NCBI RefSeq assembly: GCF_008017825.1
Contig: NZ_VRLS01000093.1
Location: forward strand, 39,296-103,295
Origin: Mesonia sp008017825
GTDB lineage: Bacteria > Bacteroidota > Bacteroidia > Flavobacteriales > Flavobacteriaceae
Length of the DNA stretch: 64,000 nt
Reading direction: 5' to 3'
The notes beneath the pieces are model-generated. The model had not been told where the DNA came from, searched no databases, and saw only the letters and a list, made by a program, of their open reading frames with translations. The first letter of the stretch is position 1. Each line of letters begins with the position of its first letter. Positions 1 through 9,156 of this stretch are shown here, piece after piece. The position numbers and the translations under genes were made by a program.

Positions 1-1047
1 AAATTCAGTATCTTGATTTTGTGCAGAAAAGAATACATATCCATCTTCGTCACCGCTAGAAATATTCACAGAGTTTTGTTGCGTAACACCAGTTTTAAAG
101 AAATCTTTAATATGATCTGCACCTCTAGAACTGTATGGTGCCATAATGTAAGATCCATCTTCTTGTGGAAGACCTATAGGAGTCATTTGACCGTCAAATT
201 CAGCTCCCCATCCACCATTTTCATAGGTAATGTTTTCAAAACCACTAACTACAGACCATCCTTGACCGTATCTAGTTTGTCTTTCTGGAACGTAAGCTAC
301 AGATTCAAAATCTATTGAAGATTTTACGTTGATACGCATTTTTCCATCCTTGGTACCTCTCTTTGTAGAAACGATAATCGCTCCGTTAGATCCTTGTGAA
401 CCATATAACGCAGCACCGTTAGCACCTTTAATGATGTTTATAGACTCAATAGTATTAGGGTCAATAGTTGATAAGAATTCAGCAGTAGAAATTGCTCCAT
501 CTATAACAACTAACGCTTCGTTGTTACCTGAAATAGATCTAGCACCTCTCAATGTAATTCTGTTACCTCCATTTACTCCGTTACCGACTTGCTTGATATT
601 AAGACCTGAAACTTTACCCGTAAGACCAGAAACCACATCAGGGTTATTGGCTTTTACTAGTTGCTCAGAATCAACCACTTCGTAAGATGAAGTAACTTGA
701 TCTTTCTTTCTCTTAATACCTAAAGCAGTAATAACTACTTCATCTAACTCATTTCCTGAAGCCATAGTTACATCGTACGAGCTAGCCGCTCCTACAGAAA
801 CTTCTTGAGTGTCAAAACCAACATAGCTAAACACTAGAGTTTCGCCAGTTGAGGCTTCTAAACTGTAATTACCATCAAAATCAGTTTGTGTACCTGACGA
901 AGTTCCTTTGATAATAATGTTAACTCCTGGTAGCGGAAGACCTTGATCATCGGTCACCGTCCCGGAAATTGTTTTTTCTTGTGCAAACGTAAGTTGCACG
1001 ACAAACGCTAGTAGTAGCGTTAAAATTCCACTAAACTTTGTTCTCAT
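1..1047 (-). CDS. SusC/RagA-like TonB-dependent outer membrane receptor, N-terminal part (runs off the window)
   Basis: The first 349 codons of a SusC-type receptor are visible; the C-terminal barrel lies outside the window. A signal peptide of about 22 residues ends in TFAQ. A carboxypeptidase-regulatory-like domain follows (about 26-110, with TDDQGLPLPGVNI and TDFDGNYSL), then the linker ELDEVVITALGIKRK typical of SusC proteins, then the TonB plug (about 120-230, with VSGLTGKVSGLNI and LRGARS). In this family the receptor works with a SusD-like lipoprotein, normally encoded just downstream, to import oligosaccharides or peptides with TonB energy. The substrate cannot be read here. The ATG at 1047 is supported by the signal peptide and an upstream promoter candidate. 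Confidence 0.93.
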   Translation of the reverse strand, partial: MRTKFSGILTLLLAFVVQLTFAQEKTISGTVTDDQGLPLPGVNIIIKGTSSGTQTDFDGNYSLEASTGETLVFSYVGFDTQEVSVGAASSYDVTMASGNELDEVVITALGIKRKKDQVTSSYEVVDSEQLVKANNPDVVSGLTGKVSGLNIKQVGNGVNGGNRITLRGARSISGNNEALVVIDGAISTAEFLSTIDPNTIESINIIKGANGAALYGSQGSNGAIIVSTKRGTKDGKMRINVKSSIDFESVAYVPERQTRYGQGWSVVSGFENITYENGGWGAEFDGQMTPIGLPQEDGSYIMAPYSSRGADHIKDFFKTGVTQQNSVNISSGDEDGYVFFSAQNQDTEF

Positions 1048-1076
1048 TTTTATAATTTATTTGAATTAGCCAAAGC

Positions 1077-1107
1077 CAAAAATCTTAATAAAAACTTAAT
1101 TACACAA
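1077..1107 (-). promoter_or_regulatory. Candidate promoter for the SusC-like gene
   Basis: Reading the minus strand, TTG (1107-1105) is followed after 20 nt by GATTTTTG (1084-1077). This is one mismatch from the Bacteroidetes -7 element TAnnTTTG at the accepted spacing. It lies about 30 nt upstream of the start codon. Confidence 0.4.
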
Positions 1108-1166
1108 CTATTTTCCTTTAAAATTTAGTTTTTGTTTGTGATATATCCAATATTTCTACCGAAATG

Positions 1167-2861
1167 TTAAAAGGTTGCTGATAGTTGAAGGTGAACTTTG
1201 GTGTTGTTGAAATCAAAATTTTGATCACTTGTTTTTCCATTGGCAAACATTAGTCTCAAATTTCCTACTTTGGTTTGGAGTCCTAATCCAAAACCTAAAC
1301 TTATAAGGTTTTCAGCATTTTCTATTTTAGGGGTTTCAAGATAGGTGATATCTGTAATGGTGTGAGCGTAAATTGCTGGAGATAAAAGATATTGATATTC
1401 TAGTTGGAATGAGCTGTAGAGATTTGAGTTAATACTGTTTTCTTCAAATCCTCTAACGGTATTAATTCCGCCAAGACGGGGGAGTTCATTATTTAGGTAG
1501 TTATCTGAATTTAAAAACGAAGAGCTGTTTCTAAGGAAAATTGCATTCCGGTTGTTAATTAAGTATTGATAATTGACTTCGATTTTGTAGAGTTGCTGTG
1601 GTTCTTTGTTGGTGTTAGTTTTTCGATGACCTATTCCAATTTCGGTTTTTAAAAAAGATTTCCTTTTAAAAAAGAAAGTTCGATATTGTTTGAAAAAAAT
1701 ATCTCCTCCTAGTAAAAGTCGTTTGCTTTCAAAATCCTCATTTGTAGAAATTATGTTTTCGTTTTGTAGGTTGTTTGAAATTTCTGAATAATAACCGGTA
1801 TTTAGTTTAATTTTTGGGTTAAGCTGGTAGTTTGCTTTTATGCTTTGTATTGTGTTGGTGTAAGTGGAGTCTCTTTTAAAGAGGTTTAAGTTTAATTCAA
1901 TGCCTAGGGGAGTGTTGAATAAATACGGGACCTCTAGCTTTGCGTCAAATTCTAATTGTTGCTCTCCGTCATTTCTGTATAAAATGTTGAGTTTTTCTCC
2001 GCTATTAAAATTATTCTCTAACTGAAGATTTAGATATCCGTTAAATTCGAGATTATTGGTTTCTTCATTTGTAGCGAAACCTAGGTACCCATCAAAATTA
2101 TTGCTATTTCTTTTTTTTAGGTATAGAAAAACTGATGTGGAGTCTTTTTGGAATAATACTTCTGGTTTTCTTGTAGATTCACTAAAGCTTAAATTTTCGA
2201 TGCGTTCTACTCTTTCGTTTATAATTTGTTTGTTAAAGATTTGTCTCTCTTTTAAATTTAAATAATGGCGAATGTAGCTTTTCGGGAATTTATCATATCC
2301 TTTAATTTCGATATGGGTTATGTTTCGAGTGTGAGATTGATTTGCAGTTAACTTTCCGATAAGGGAATCATTTTTCTTTGAAATTTCAGAAATTTCAGAA
2401 TAAGTAAATGGTTTTCCTTGATTTGCTAAAAAATTATTTATTTCATAGAGTTTGTTTTCTAGGTTTTCTAAATCTATTCGAGTTTGGTTGTCATTAGTAG
2501 TTATATTAAATAATTTCTCTTTTGCTTCTTTTGAAAAGTTATCTGGGATTTCTATATAGATAGAGTTGTGTTTTTTATTTAATGAAACCTTGTAAGTGTA
2601 TTTTTTGTTTATTTCTTTTTGATTGTTACTTCCTCTAGATATTTCTGCGTCGATATAACCTCGTTTATAAAGTAGCGTCTTAAAATCTACCAAGGTTCTT
2701 TTTATAGAGTTGAGATCTGAGTGGGATTTTGTATAATTAATTTCATTTAAAATTTTTTCTTCACTTTCGCTTTCGCTGAAAAATAGCAATGAAAGTTCTT
2801 GGCTGTTGCAAAAACTATAACTGAAAAAAATGAATAGATGTATAAGATGTTTCGACCTCAA
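1167..2861 (-). CDS. Omp85/BamA-TamA-type outer membrane protein
   Basis: A 564-residue protein with an N-terminal signal peptide (about 1-20). Its N-terminal half contains POTRA-like segments, the clearest near residues 180-255 (THIEIKGYDKFPKSY). The C-terminal half is rich in alternating beta strands and ends in phenylalanine, as outer membrane barrels do. The motif NTVRGF near residue 470 matches the conserved loop-6 VRGF/Y signature of the Omp85 superfamily. It is shorter than BamA (about 800 residues or more), so a TamA- or ShlB-like role in inserting or secreting envelope proteins is more likely. It lies 119 bp upstream of the SusC-like gene on the same strand. A weak -7 candidate (TATCTTCG) sits at 2889-2882. 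Confidence 0.8.
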   Translation of the reverse strand: MRSKHLIHLFIFFSYSFCNSQELSLLFFSESESEEKILNEINYTKSHSDLNSIKRTLVDFKTLLYKRGYIDAEISRGSNNQKEINKKYTYKVSLNKKHNSIYIEIPDNFSKEAKEKLFNITTNDNQTRIDLENLENKLYEINNFLANQGKPFTYSEISEISKKNDSLIGKLTANQSHTRNITHIEIKGYDKFPKSYIRHYLNLKERQIFNKQIINERVERIENLSFSESTRKPEVLFQKDSTSVFLYLKKRNSNNFDGYLGFATNEETNNLEFNGYLNLQLENNFNSGEKLNILYRNDGEQQLEFDAKLEVPYLFNTPLGIELNLNLFKRDSTYTNTIQSIKANYQLNPKIKLNTGYYSEISNNLQNENIISTNEDFESKRLLLGGDIFFKQYRTFFFKRKSFLKTEIGIGHRKTNTNKEPQQLYKIEVNYQYLINNRNAIFLRNSSSFLNSDNYLNNELPRLGGINTVRGFEENSINSNLYSSFQLEYQYLLSPAIYAHTITDITYLETPKIENAENLISLGFGLGLQTKVGNLRLMFANGKTSDQNFDFNNTKVHLQLSATF

Positions 2862-2952
2862 TGAATGGTTTTTTAGGATAACGAAGATAAAAAGAAAATA
2901 GCGTACATTTTTCTAAGAATTGAAATCTTACTGAAAATTAATCATTTATAAT

Positions 2953-2982
2953 TTGAATACTTCAAATTAATTTCTACATTTG
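2953..2982 (+). promoter_or_regulatory. Promoter of the rpsL operon
   Basis: TTG (2953-2955), 19 nt, then TACATTTG (2975-2982): an exact match to the Bacteroidetes sigma-A consensus TTG-N19-TAnnTTTG. The presumed transcript begins just before CCCTA-AAAA-TAGGG (2987-3000), a 5-bp hairpin at the extreme 5' end of the leader. Confidence 0.8.
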
Positions 2983-3036
2983 CAAACCCTAAAAATAGGG
3001 GAAATATTTTTTAACATAATTAGTGTAGAAGAAATT

Positions 3037-3411
3037 ATGCCAACAATTTCACAATTAGTACGAAAAGGAAGAGCCAAAATAACTAAGAAGAGTAAATCGG
3101 CTGCTTTAGATTCGTGTCCACAAAGACGTGGGGTTTGTACGCGTGTTTATACCACTACGCCAAAGAAACCTAACTCGGCTATGCGTAAAGTAGCAAGGGT
3201 GAGGTTAACAAATGGTAAAGAGGTAAACGCATATATCCCAGGTGAGGGTCACAATCTACAGGAGCACTCGATAGTATTAGTTAGAGGTGGAAGGGTAAAA
3301 GATTTACCAGGTGTTAGATATCATATCGTTCGTGGAGCTTTAGATACCGCAGGTGTTGAGGGTAGAACGCAAAGAAGATCTAAGTACGGTGCAAAACGCC
3401 CTAAGAAGTAA
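3037..3411 (+). CDS. rpsL: 30S ribosomal protein uS12
   Basis: uS12, 124 residues, lies in the decoding centre of the small subunit. The universally conserved segment TTPKKPNSAMRK is present, with Lys43 and Lys88 (RVKDLPG) unchanged, so no classical streptomycin-resistance substitution is seen. The start chosen is the ATG at 3037 (MPTISQLV). The frame is open further upstream, but that extension overlaps the promoter and adds 19 residues absent from the family. It is the first gene of the translation supercluster. Confidence 0.98.
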   Translation: MPTISQLVRKGRAKITKKSKSAALDSCPQRRGVCTRVYTTTPKKPNSAMRKVARVRLTNGKEVNAYIPGEGHNLQEHSIVLVRGGRVKDLPGVRYHIVRGALDTAGVEGRTQRRSKYGAKRPKK

Positions 3412-3434
3412 TTAACAACTTTTAAAGAGAAGAC

Positions 3435-3911
3435 ATGAGAAAAAGACAGGCAAAAAAGAGACCTCTTTTACCAGATCCAAAATTCAATGATCAGTTAGTG
3501 ACACGTTTCGTTAACATGATGATGTGGGATGGTAAAAAATCAGTTGCTTTTAAGATTTTCTATGATGCGATTGCTATTGTAGAGGAGAAAAATCAAGACG
3601 AAGAAAAAACTGCTTTAGAGTTGTGGAAAGATGCTTTATCAAACGTTATGCCTCACGTAGAGGTGAGAAGTAGACGTGTTGGTGGTGCAACCTTTCAGAT
3701 CCCAATGCAGATTAGACCAGACCGTAAAGTTTCTACTGCAATGAAGTGGTTAATTTCTTTTGCGCGTAAGCGTAATGAAAAAGGAATGGCTGCAAAATTA
3801 GCTGCTGAAGTTTTAGCTGCGGCTAAAGAAGAAGGTGCTGCGGTTAAGAAAAGAGTAGATACGCATAGAATGGCTGAAGCAAATAAAGCATTCTCACACT
3901 TTAGATTCTAA
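3435..3911 (+). CDS. rpsG: 30S ribosomal protein uS7
   Basis: uS7, 158 residues, nucleates assembly of the 3' major (head) domain of 16S rRNA. The family segments MMWDGKKSVAFKI, NVMPHVEVRSRRVGGATFQI and THRMAEANKAFSHFRF are all present and the length is normal. It starts 23 bp after rpsL and lies 5 bp before fusA, in the usual str order. No Shine-Dalgarno sequence precedes it; the upstream bases are A-rich, as is common in this phylum. Confidence 0.98.
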   Translation: MRKRQAKKRPLLPDPKFNDQLVTRFVNMMMWDGKKSVAFKIFYDAIAIVEEKNQDEEKTALELWKDALSNVMPHVEVRSRRVGGATFQIPMQIRPDRKVSTAMKWLISFARKRNEKGMAAKLAAEVLAAAKEEGAAVKKRVDTHRMAEANKAFSHFRF

Positions 3912-3916
3912 ATAAA

Positions 3917-6025
3917 ATGGCACAAAGAGATTTAAAATATACAAGAAATATTGGTATTGCAGCGCATATTGATGCGGGAAAAACTACAACTACCGAGCGT
4001 ATTCTTTATTATACAGGTATTAGTCATAAAATAGGAGAGGTTCATGATGGAGCTGCTACTATGGACTGGATGGAGCAAGAGCAGGAAAGAGGTATTACAA
4101 TTACTTCTGCTGCAACGCACTGTACTTGGATGTATCGTGATACGGAATTCACTGTAAACATTATTGATACTCCTGGACACGTTGATTTTACCGTAGAGGT
4201 AGAGCGTTCTTTGCGTGTATTGGATGGTGTGGTTGCTTTATTTAGTGCAGTTGACGGTGTTGAGCCTCAGTCTGAAACAGTTTGGAGGCAAGCCGATAAA
4301 TATAGAGTTCCTAGATTAGGATTCGTAAATAAAATGGACCGTCAAGGTTCGGATTTCTTTAACGTGTGTAAGCAGGTTAGGGAAATGTTAGGAGGTAACC
4401 CTGTTCCGTTACAAGTGCCAATTGGCGAAGAGATGGATTTTAAAGGTGTGGTTGATTTGATTTCTAAAAAAGCAATTATTTGGAATGACGAGGATCACGG
4501 TATGACTTACGAGGAAGTTGAAATTCCTGCTGAGTTGATGGATGATGTGAATATGTACAGAACTCAGTTAGTTGAGGCTGTTGCAGAGTATGATGAGCAG
4601 TTAATGGAGAAGTTTTTCGAAGATGAAAACTCTATTACTGAAGATGAGATTATTGCAGCTTTAAGAGCAGCAACTATCGATATGTCTATTATTCCTATGA
4701 TGTGTGGTTCTGCTTTCAAAAATAAAGGTGTTCAGGCTATGTTAGATGCAGTGATGCGTTACTTGCCATCTCCTGTAGATATTGAAGCAATTGAGGGAAC
4801 TAATCCTGAGACAGGAGAGGAAGAGTCTCGTAAGCCAAACGTTGATTCTCCATTTTCTGCATTAGCTTTTAAAATTGCTACCGATCCTTTCGTAGGTCGT
4901 TTAGCTTTCTTTAGAACTTATTCAGGTACTTTAGATGCTGGGTCTTATGTTTTAAATAACAGATCTGGTAAAAAAGAAAGAATTTCAAGAATGTATCAAA
5001 TGCACTCTAATAAGCAAGAGCCTATCGATAGAATTGAGGCTGGAGATATTGGAGCGGCTGTAGGTTTTAAAGATATTAAAACTGGTGATACTTTAACAGA
5101 TTTAGATCATCCAATTGTTTTAGAATCAATGACTTTCCCAGCACCAGTAATTGGTATTGCGGTAGAGCCAAAAACTAAAGCAGATGTTGATAAAATGGGT
5201 ATGGCTTTAGCTAAATTAGCTGAAGAAGATCCTACGTTCGTTGTGAAAACAGACGAAGCTTCAGGTCAAACTATTATTTCTGGTATGGGAGAATTACATA
5301 TTGAAATTTTAGTAGATCGTTTAAAAAGAGAATTTAAGGTAGAGGTGAACGAAGGTGAACCACAAGTAGAATACAAAGAGGCTGTAACTAGACCTGCAGA
5401 GCACAGAGAAGTTTATAAGAAACAATCTGGTGGTCGTGGTAAGTTCGCAGATATCGTATTTGAGATGGGACCTATTGATAGTGATTTTGAAGGAACTGGT
5501 TTGCAGTTTGTTGATGAAATTAAAGGTGGTCGTATTCCTAAGGAATTTATTCCTTCTGTGGAAAAAGGATTTACTCAAGCAATGAAAAACGGACCTTTAG
5601 CTGGATTCCAGATGGATTCTTTAAAAGTTGTTTTAAAAGATGGTTCTTTTCACCCTGTAGATTCTGATCAGTTATCATTCGAATTGGCAGCAAAAATGGG
5701 TTACAAAGCAGCAGCTAAGAAAGCTGGAGCTGTAATTCTTGAGCCAATTATGAAAAACGAGGTAGTTACTCCAGAAGAAAACATGGGGGATATCGTTGGT
5801 GACCTTAACAAAAGAAGAGGTCAAGTTAATGATATGTCAGACAGATCTGGTGCTAAAGTAATTAAAGCAGAAGTGCCATTATCAGAAATGTTTGGTTATG
5901 TAACTACGTTAAGAACTTTATCTTCAGGTAGAGCTACTTCTACAATGGAATTTTCTCATTATGCTGAAACTCCTTCAAATATTTCTGAAGAAGTAATTAA
6001 AGCAGCAAAAGGAGCTAACGACTAA
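3917..6025 (+). CDS. fusA: Elongation factor G
   Basis: EF-G, 702 residues, the GTPase that drives tRNA-mRNA translocation on the ribosome. The G domain has the P-loop AHIDAGKTTTTER (about 16-28), the switch/G3 sequence DTPGHVDF and the G4 NKMD. Domains II to V follow, with the domain IV segment GGRGKFADI and the C-terminal GYVTTLRTLSSGRA. It sits between rpsG and rpsJ. The tuf gene that follows fusA in many bacteria is absent, which is usual for Bacteroidetes. Confidence 0.98.
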   Translation: MAQRDLKYTRNIGIAAHIDAGKTTTTERILYYTGISHKIGEVHDGAATMDWMEQEQERGITITSAATHCTWMYRDTEFTVNIIDTPGHVDFTVEVERSLRVLDGVVALFSAVDGVEPQSETVWRQADKYRVPRLGFVNKMDRQGSDFFNVCKQVREMLGGNPVPLQVPIGEEMDFKGVVDLISKKAIIWNDEDHGMTYEEVEIPAELMDDVNMYRTQLVEAVAEYDEQLMEKFFEDENSITEDEIIAALRAATIDMSIIPMMCGSAFKNKGVQAMLDAVMRYLPSPVDIEAIEGTNPETGEEESRKPNVDSPFSALAFKIATDPFVGRLAFFRTYSGTLDAGSYVLNNRSGKKERISRMYQMHSNKQEPIDRIEAGDIGAAVGFKDIKTGDTLTDLDHPIVLESMTFPAPVIGIAVEPKTKADVDKMGMALAKLAEEDPTFVVKTDEASGQTIISGMGELHIEILVDRLKREFKVEVNEGEPQVEYKEAVTRPAEHREVYKKQSGGRGKFADIVFEMGPIDSDFEGTGLQFVDEIKGGRIPKEFIPSVEKGFTQAMKNGPLAGFQMDSLKVVLKDGSFHPVDSDQLSFELAAKMGYKAAAKKAGAVILEPIMKNEVVTPEENMGDIVGDLNKRRGQVNDMSDRSGAKVIKAEVPLSEMFGYVTTLRTLSSGRATSTMEFSHYAETPSNISEEVIKAAKGAND

Positions 6026-6036
6026 TATCAAGTAAC

Positions 6037-6342
6037 ATGAGTCAGAAAATCAGAATAAAATTAAAATCTTACGATTATAACTTGGTAGACAAATCTGCTG
6101 AGAAGATTGTAAAAACAGTAAAAACTACTGGTGCTGTAGTAACGGGGCCAATTCCGTTGCCAACACACAAAAAAATATTTACCGTATTGCGTTCTCCTCA
6201 CGTTAACAAAAAAGCGAGAGAGCAATTTCAACTTAGTTCTTACAAAAGACTATTAGATATTTATAGTTCTTCTTCAAAAACGATTGATGCGTTGATGAAA
6301 TTAGAATTACCTAGTGGTGTTGAAGTAGAGATCAAAGTCTGA
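6037..6342 (+). CDS. rpsJ: 30S ribosomal protein uS10
   Basis: uS10, 101 residues, a head protein of the small subunit that in E. coli also pairs with NusB in antitermination. It begins MSQKIRIKLKSYDYNLVDKSA and contains the conserved loop GPIPLPTHKKIFTVLRSPH. It lies 11 bp after fusA but 140 bp before rplC. Here S10 is therefore grouped with the str genes, and the rest of the S10 cluster follows a long structured gap. Confidence 0.98.
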   Translation: MSQKIRIKLKSYDYNLVDKSAEKIVKTVKTTGAVVTGPIPLPTHKKIFTVLRSPHVNKKAREQFQLSSYKRLLDIYSSSSKTIDALMKLELPSGVEVEIKV

Positions 6343-6482
6343 TCGAATTAAGTTGCTGAAATATTTCAGTACAACATGTCCAGAGCTTCGTGCGAAGGAA
6401 AAACGGAAAAATACATTCAGGATTGGAAAGTATTTTCAGTCCTGAATACTTTTAAATAAATAATTTAAATCAATTAATAATT
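6343..6482 (+). promoter_or_regulatory. Candidate structured leader upstream of rplC-rplD (S10 cluster)
   Basis: This 140-bp gap in an otherwise tightly packed cluster holds several inverted repeats. Hairpin 1 pairs GTTGCTGAA (6352-6360) with TTCAG (6365-6369) and CAAC (6372-6375), leaving a 2-nt bulge. Stem A pairs ATTCAGGA (6415-6422) with TCCTGAAT (6440-6447). Stem B pairs AAAGTATT (6427-6434) with AATACTTT (6445-6452). A and B share 6445-6447 and cannot both form, as in an attenuator or autoregulatory switch. L4, encoded by the second gene downstream, is the autoregulator of the S10 operon in E. coli. The regulatory function is inferred. Confidence 0.5.
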
Positions 6483-7100
6483 ATGTCTGGGTTAATAGGA
6501 AAAAAAATCGGCATGACCAGCATTTTTGACGAGAACGGGAAAAATATTCCTTGTACCGTTATTCAAGCTGGACCATGTGTAGTTACCCAAGTCAGAACCA
6601 CAGAGGTTGACGGGTATGAAGCACTTCAACTTGGTTTCGATGACAAATCAGACAAAGCTGCTACAAAAGCTGCCCAAGGGCACTTTAAGAAAGCTGGTAC
6701 TGTTGCTAAACGCAAAGTTGTCGAGTTCCAAGGATTTAAAAGTGAACACAAATTAGGTGACGAAGTCACTGTAGAGCATTTTGCTGAAGGAGAATTTGTT
6801 GATGTAGCAGGTACTTCTAAAGGAAAAGGTTTTCAAGGTGTTGTTAAAAGACACGGTTTTGGTGGTGTTGGTCAAGCAACTCACGGTCAGCATAACCGTT
6901 TAAGAGCTCCAGGTTCTATTGGTGCTGCGTCATATCCTGCGAGAGTATTCAAAGGAATGCGTATGGCTGGAAGAATGGGAGGAGAAAAAGTGAAAGTACA
7001 AAATCTTAAAGTGTTAAAGGTTGTGACTGATAAGAACTTAATCATCGTTAAAGGATGTGTTCCAGGTCATAAAAACGCTTACGTAACTATTCAGAAGTAA
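6483..7100 (+). CDS. rplC: 50S ribosomal protein uL3
   Basis: uL3, 205 residues, an early-assembly large-subunit protein that reaches the peptidyl transferase centre. MSGLIGKKIGMTSIF is the family N-terminus, and KGKGFQGVVKRHGF and the loop THGQHNRLRAPGSIG are present. Its stop codon TAA overlaps the ATG of rplD by one base, which suggests translational coupling. Confidence 0.98.
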   Translation: MSGLIGKKIGMTSIFDENGKNIPCTVIQAGPCVVTQVRTTEVDGYEALQLGFDDKSDKAATKAAQGHFKKAGTVAKRKVVEFQGFKSEHKLGDEVTVEHFAEGEFVDVAGTSKGKGFQGVVKRHGFGGVGQATHGQHNRLRAPGSIGAASYPARVFKGMRMAGRMGGEKVKVQNLKVLKVVTDKNLIIVKGCVPGHKNAYVTIQK

Positions 7101-7729
7101 TGAAAGTAGCAGTTGTAGATATTAAAGGAAAAGAAACAGGTAGAGAGGCAAACCTTTCTGATGCTGTTTTTGGAATAGAGCCTAATGATCATGCTGTTTA
7201 TTTAGATGTAAAGCAATACTTGGCTAATCAAAGACAAGGAACGCATAAAGCTAAAGAAAGAGCAGAAATTACTGGAAGTACTAGAAAGATTAAAAAGCAA
7301 AAGGGTACAGGTACCGCTAGAGCTGGTAGTATTAAATCTGGTATTTTTAAAGGTGGTGGACGTATGTTTGGGCCAAGACCAAGAAATTATGGCTTTAAAT
7401 TGAATAAGAACTTAAAGCGTTTAGCGCGTAAATCAGTTCTTAGTCAAAAAGCAAAAAACAACGAAATTGTTGTTGTTGAAGATTTTAATTTTGACGCTCC
7501 AAAAACCAAAAACTTAATTGAAGTTTTAAAGGGATTAGGTGCAGATAACAAAAAATCTCTTATAGTGTTGGGTGATTCAAATAAAAATGTATATTTGTCA
7601 TCACGCAATTTAAAAACCTCTGAGGTTATAACTAGTTCAGAATTAAGTACTTATAAAATACTTAATGCTAAAAAAGTTGTTCTTTTAGAAGGTGCGTTAG
7701 AAGGAATTGAAACGAATTTGAGTAAATAG
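7100..7729 (+). CDS. rplD: 50S ribosomal protein uL4
   Basis: uL4, 209 residues, lines the nascent peptide tunnel through its extended loop. The loop sequence KIKKQKGTGTARAGSIKSGIF and the following GGRMFGPRPRNYGFKLNKN are conserved. In E. coli this protein represses its own operon through the S10 leader, which makes the structured gap before rplC relevant. It overlaps rplC by 1 bp and lies 5 bp before rplW. Confidence 0.98.
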   Translation: MKVAVVDIKGKETGREANLSDAVFGIEPNDHAVYLDVKQYLANQRQGTHKAKERAEITGSTRKIKKQKGTGTARAGSIKSGIFKGGGRMFGPRPRNYGFKLNKNLKRLARKSVLSQKAKNNEIVVVEDFNFDAPKTKNLIEVLKGLGADNKKSLIVLGDSNKNVYLSSRNLKTSEVITSSELSTYKILNAKKVVLLEGALEGIETNLSK

Positions 7730-7734
7730 ACGTT

Positions 7735-8025
7735 ATGAGTATCTTAATAAAACCTATTATTACTGAAAAAGCAACTAACGATAGTGAGTTAAACAATCGT
7801 TTTGCATTTGTTGTAAATAAGAAGGCGAACAAGATTGAAATTAAAGATGCAGTTGAGTCTGCTTATGGCGTTTCGGTTGAAAAAGTTCGCACAATTAATG
7901 TCCGTCCTAATCGCAAAACTCGTTATACAAAAACGGGGATTGTAACTGGTAAAACAAATGCTTATAAAAAAGCAATTGTACAGGTGGCGGAAGGAGAAAC
8001 TATAGATTTATATACTAATCTTTAA
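7735..8025 (+). CDS. rplW: 50S ribosomal protein uL23
   Basis: uL23, 96 residues, sits at the tunnel exit, where it docks the signal recognition particle and trigger factor in other bacteria. The pattern IIKPIITEKAT and the core RFAFVVNKKANKIEIKDAVE mark the family. The SRP partner gene ffh is also in this window, at 38090. The gene lies 5 bp after rplD and 10 bp before rplB. Confidence 0.98.
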   Translation: MSILIKPIITEKATNDSELNNRFAFVVNKKANKIEIKDAVESAYGVSVEKVRTINVRPNRKTRYTKTGIVTGKTNAYKKAIVQVAEGETIDLYTNL

Positions 8026-8035
8026 GAATTAGAGA

Positions 8036-8863
<828 letters not shown>

Positions 8864-8869
8864 TAAGAT

Positions 8870-9148
8870 ATGGCACGTTCATTAAAAAAAGGACCTTACG
8901 TTCACTATAAGTTAGAGAAGAAAGTTGCTCAAAATGTTGAGTCTGGAAAGAAAACCGTGATCAAGACTTGGTCTCGTGCTTCGATGATTACCCCAGATTT
9001 TGTAGGGCAAACTATAGGAGTTCATAATGGGAAGCAATTTGTTCCTGTATATGTAACTGAGAATATGGTAGGTCATAAATTAGGAGAATTTTCACCAACA
9101 CGTTCTTATAGAGGACACGCAGGTGCGAAAAATAAAGGTAAAAAATAA
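8870..9148 (+). CDS. rpsS: 30S ribosomal protein uS19
   Basis: uS19, 92 residues, sits in the head of the small subunit and contacts the A-site region and uS13. MARSLKKGPYVHYKLEKK is the family N-terminus, and MITPDFVGQTIGVHNGK and KLGEFSPTRSYRGH are conserved. Normal length, with a normal neighbourhood between rplB and rplV. Confidence 0.98.
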   Translation: MARSLKKGPYVHYKLEKKVAQNVESGKKTVIKTWSRASMITPDFVGQTIGVHNGKQFVPVYVTENMVGHKLGEFSPTRSYRGHAGAKNKGKK

Positions 9149-9156
9149 TTGAAGCT

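Noticed and set aside
13..685. Plus-strand open frames opposite the SusC-like gene
   Set aside because: They are antisense shadows; the minus-strand protein has a signal peptide and SusC motifs throughout.
2980..3036. N-terminal extension of rpsL from ATG 2980
   Set aside because: It overlaps the promoter and adds 19 residues not found in uS12; the true start is 3037.
3932..4180. Antisense ORF in fusA and similar ones in other core genes
   Set aside because: They lie opposite strongly conserved genes and have no coding signature.
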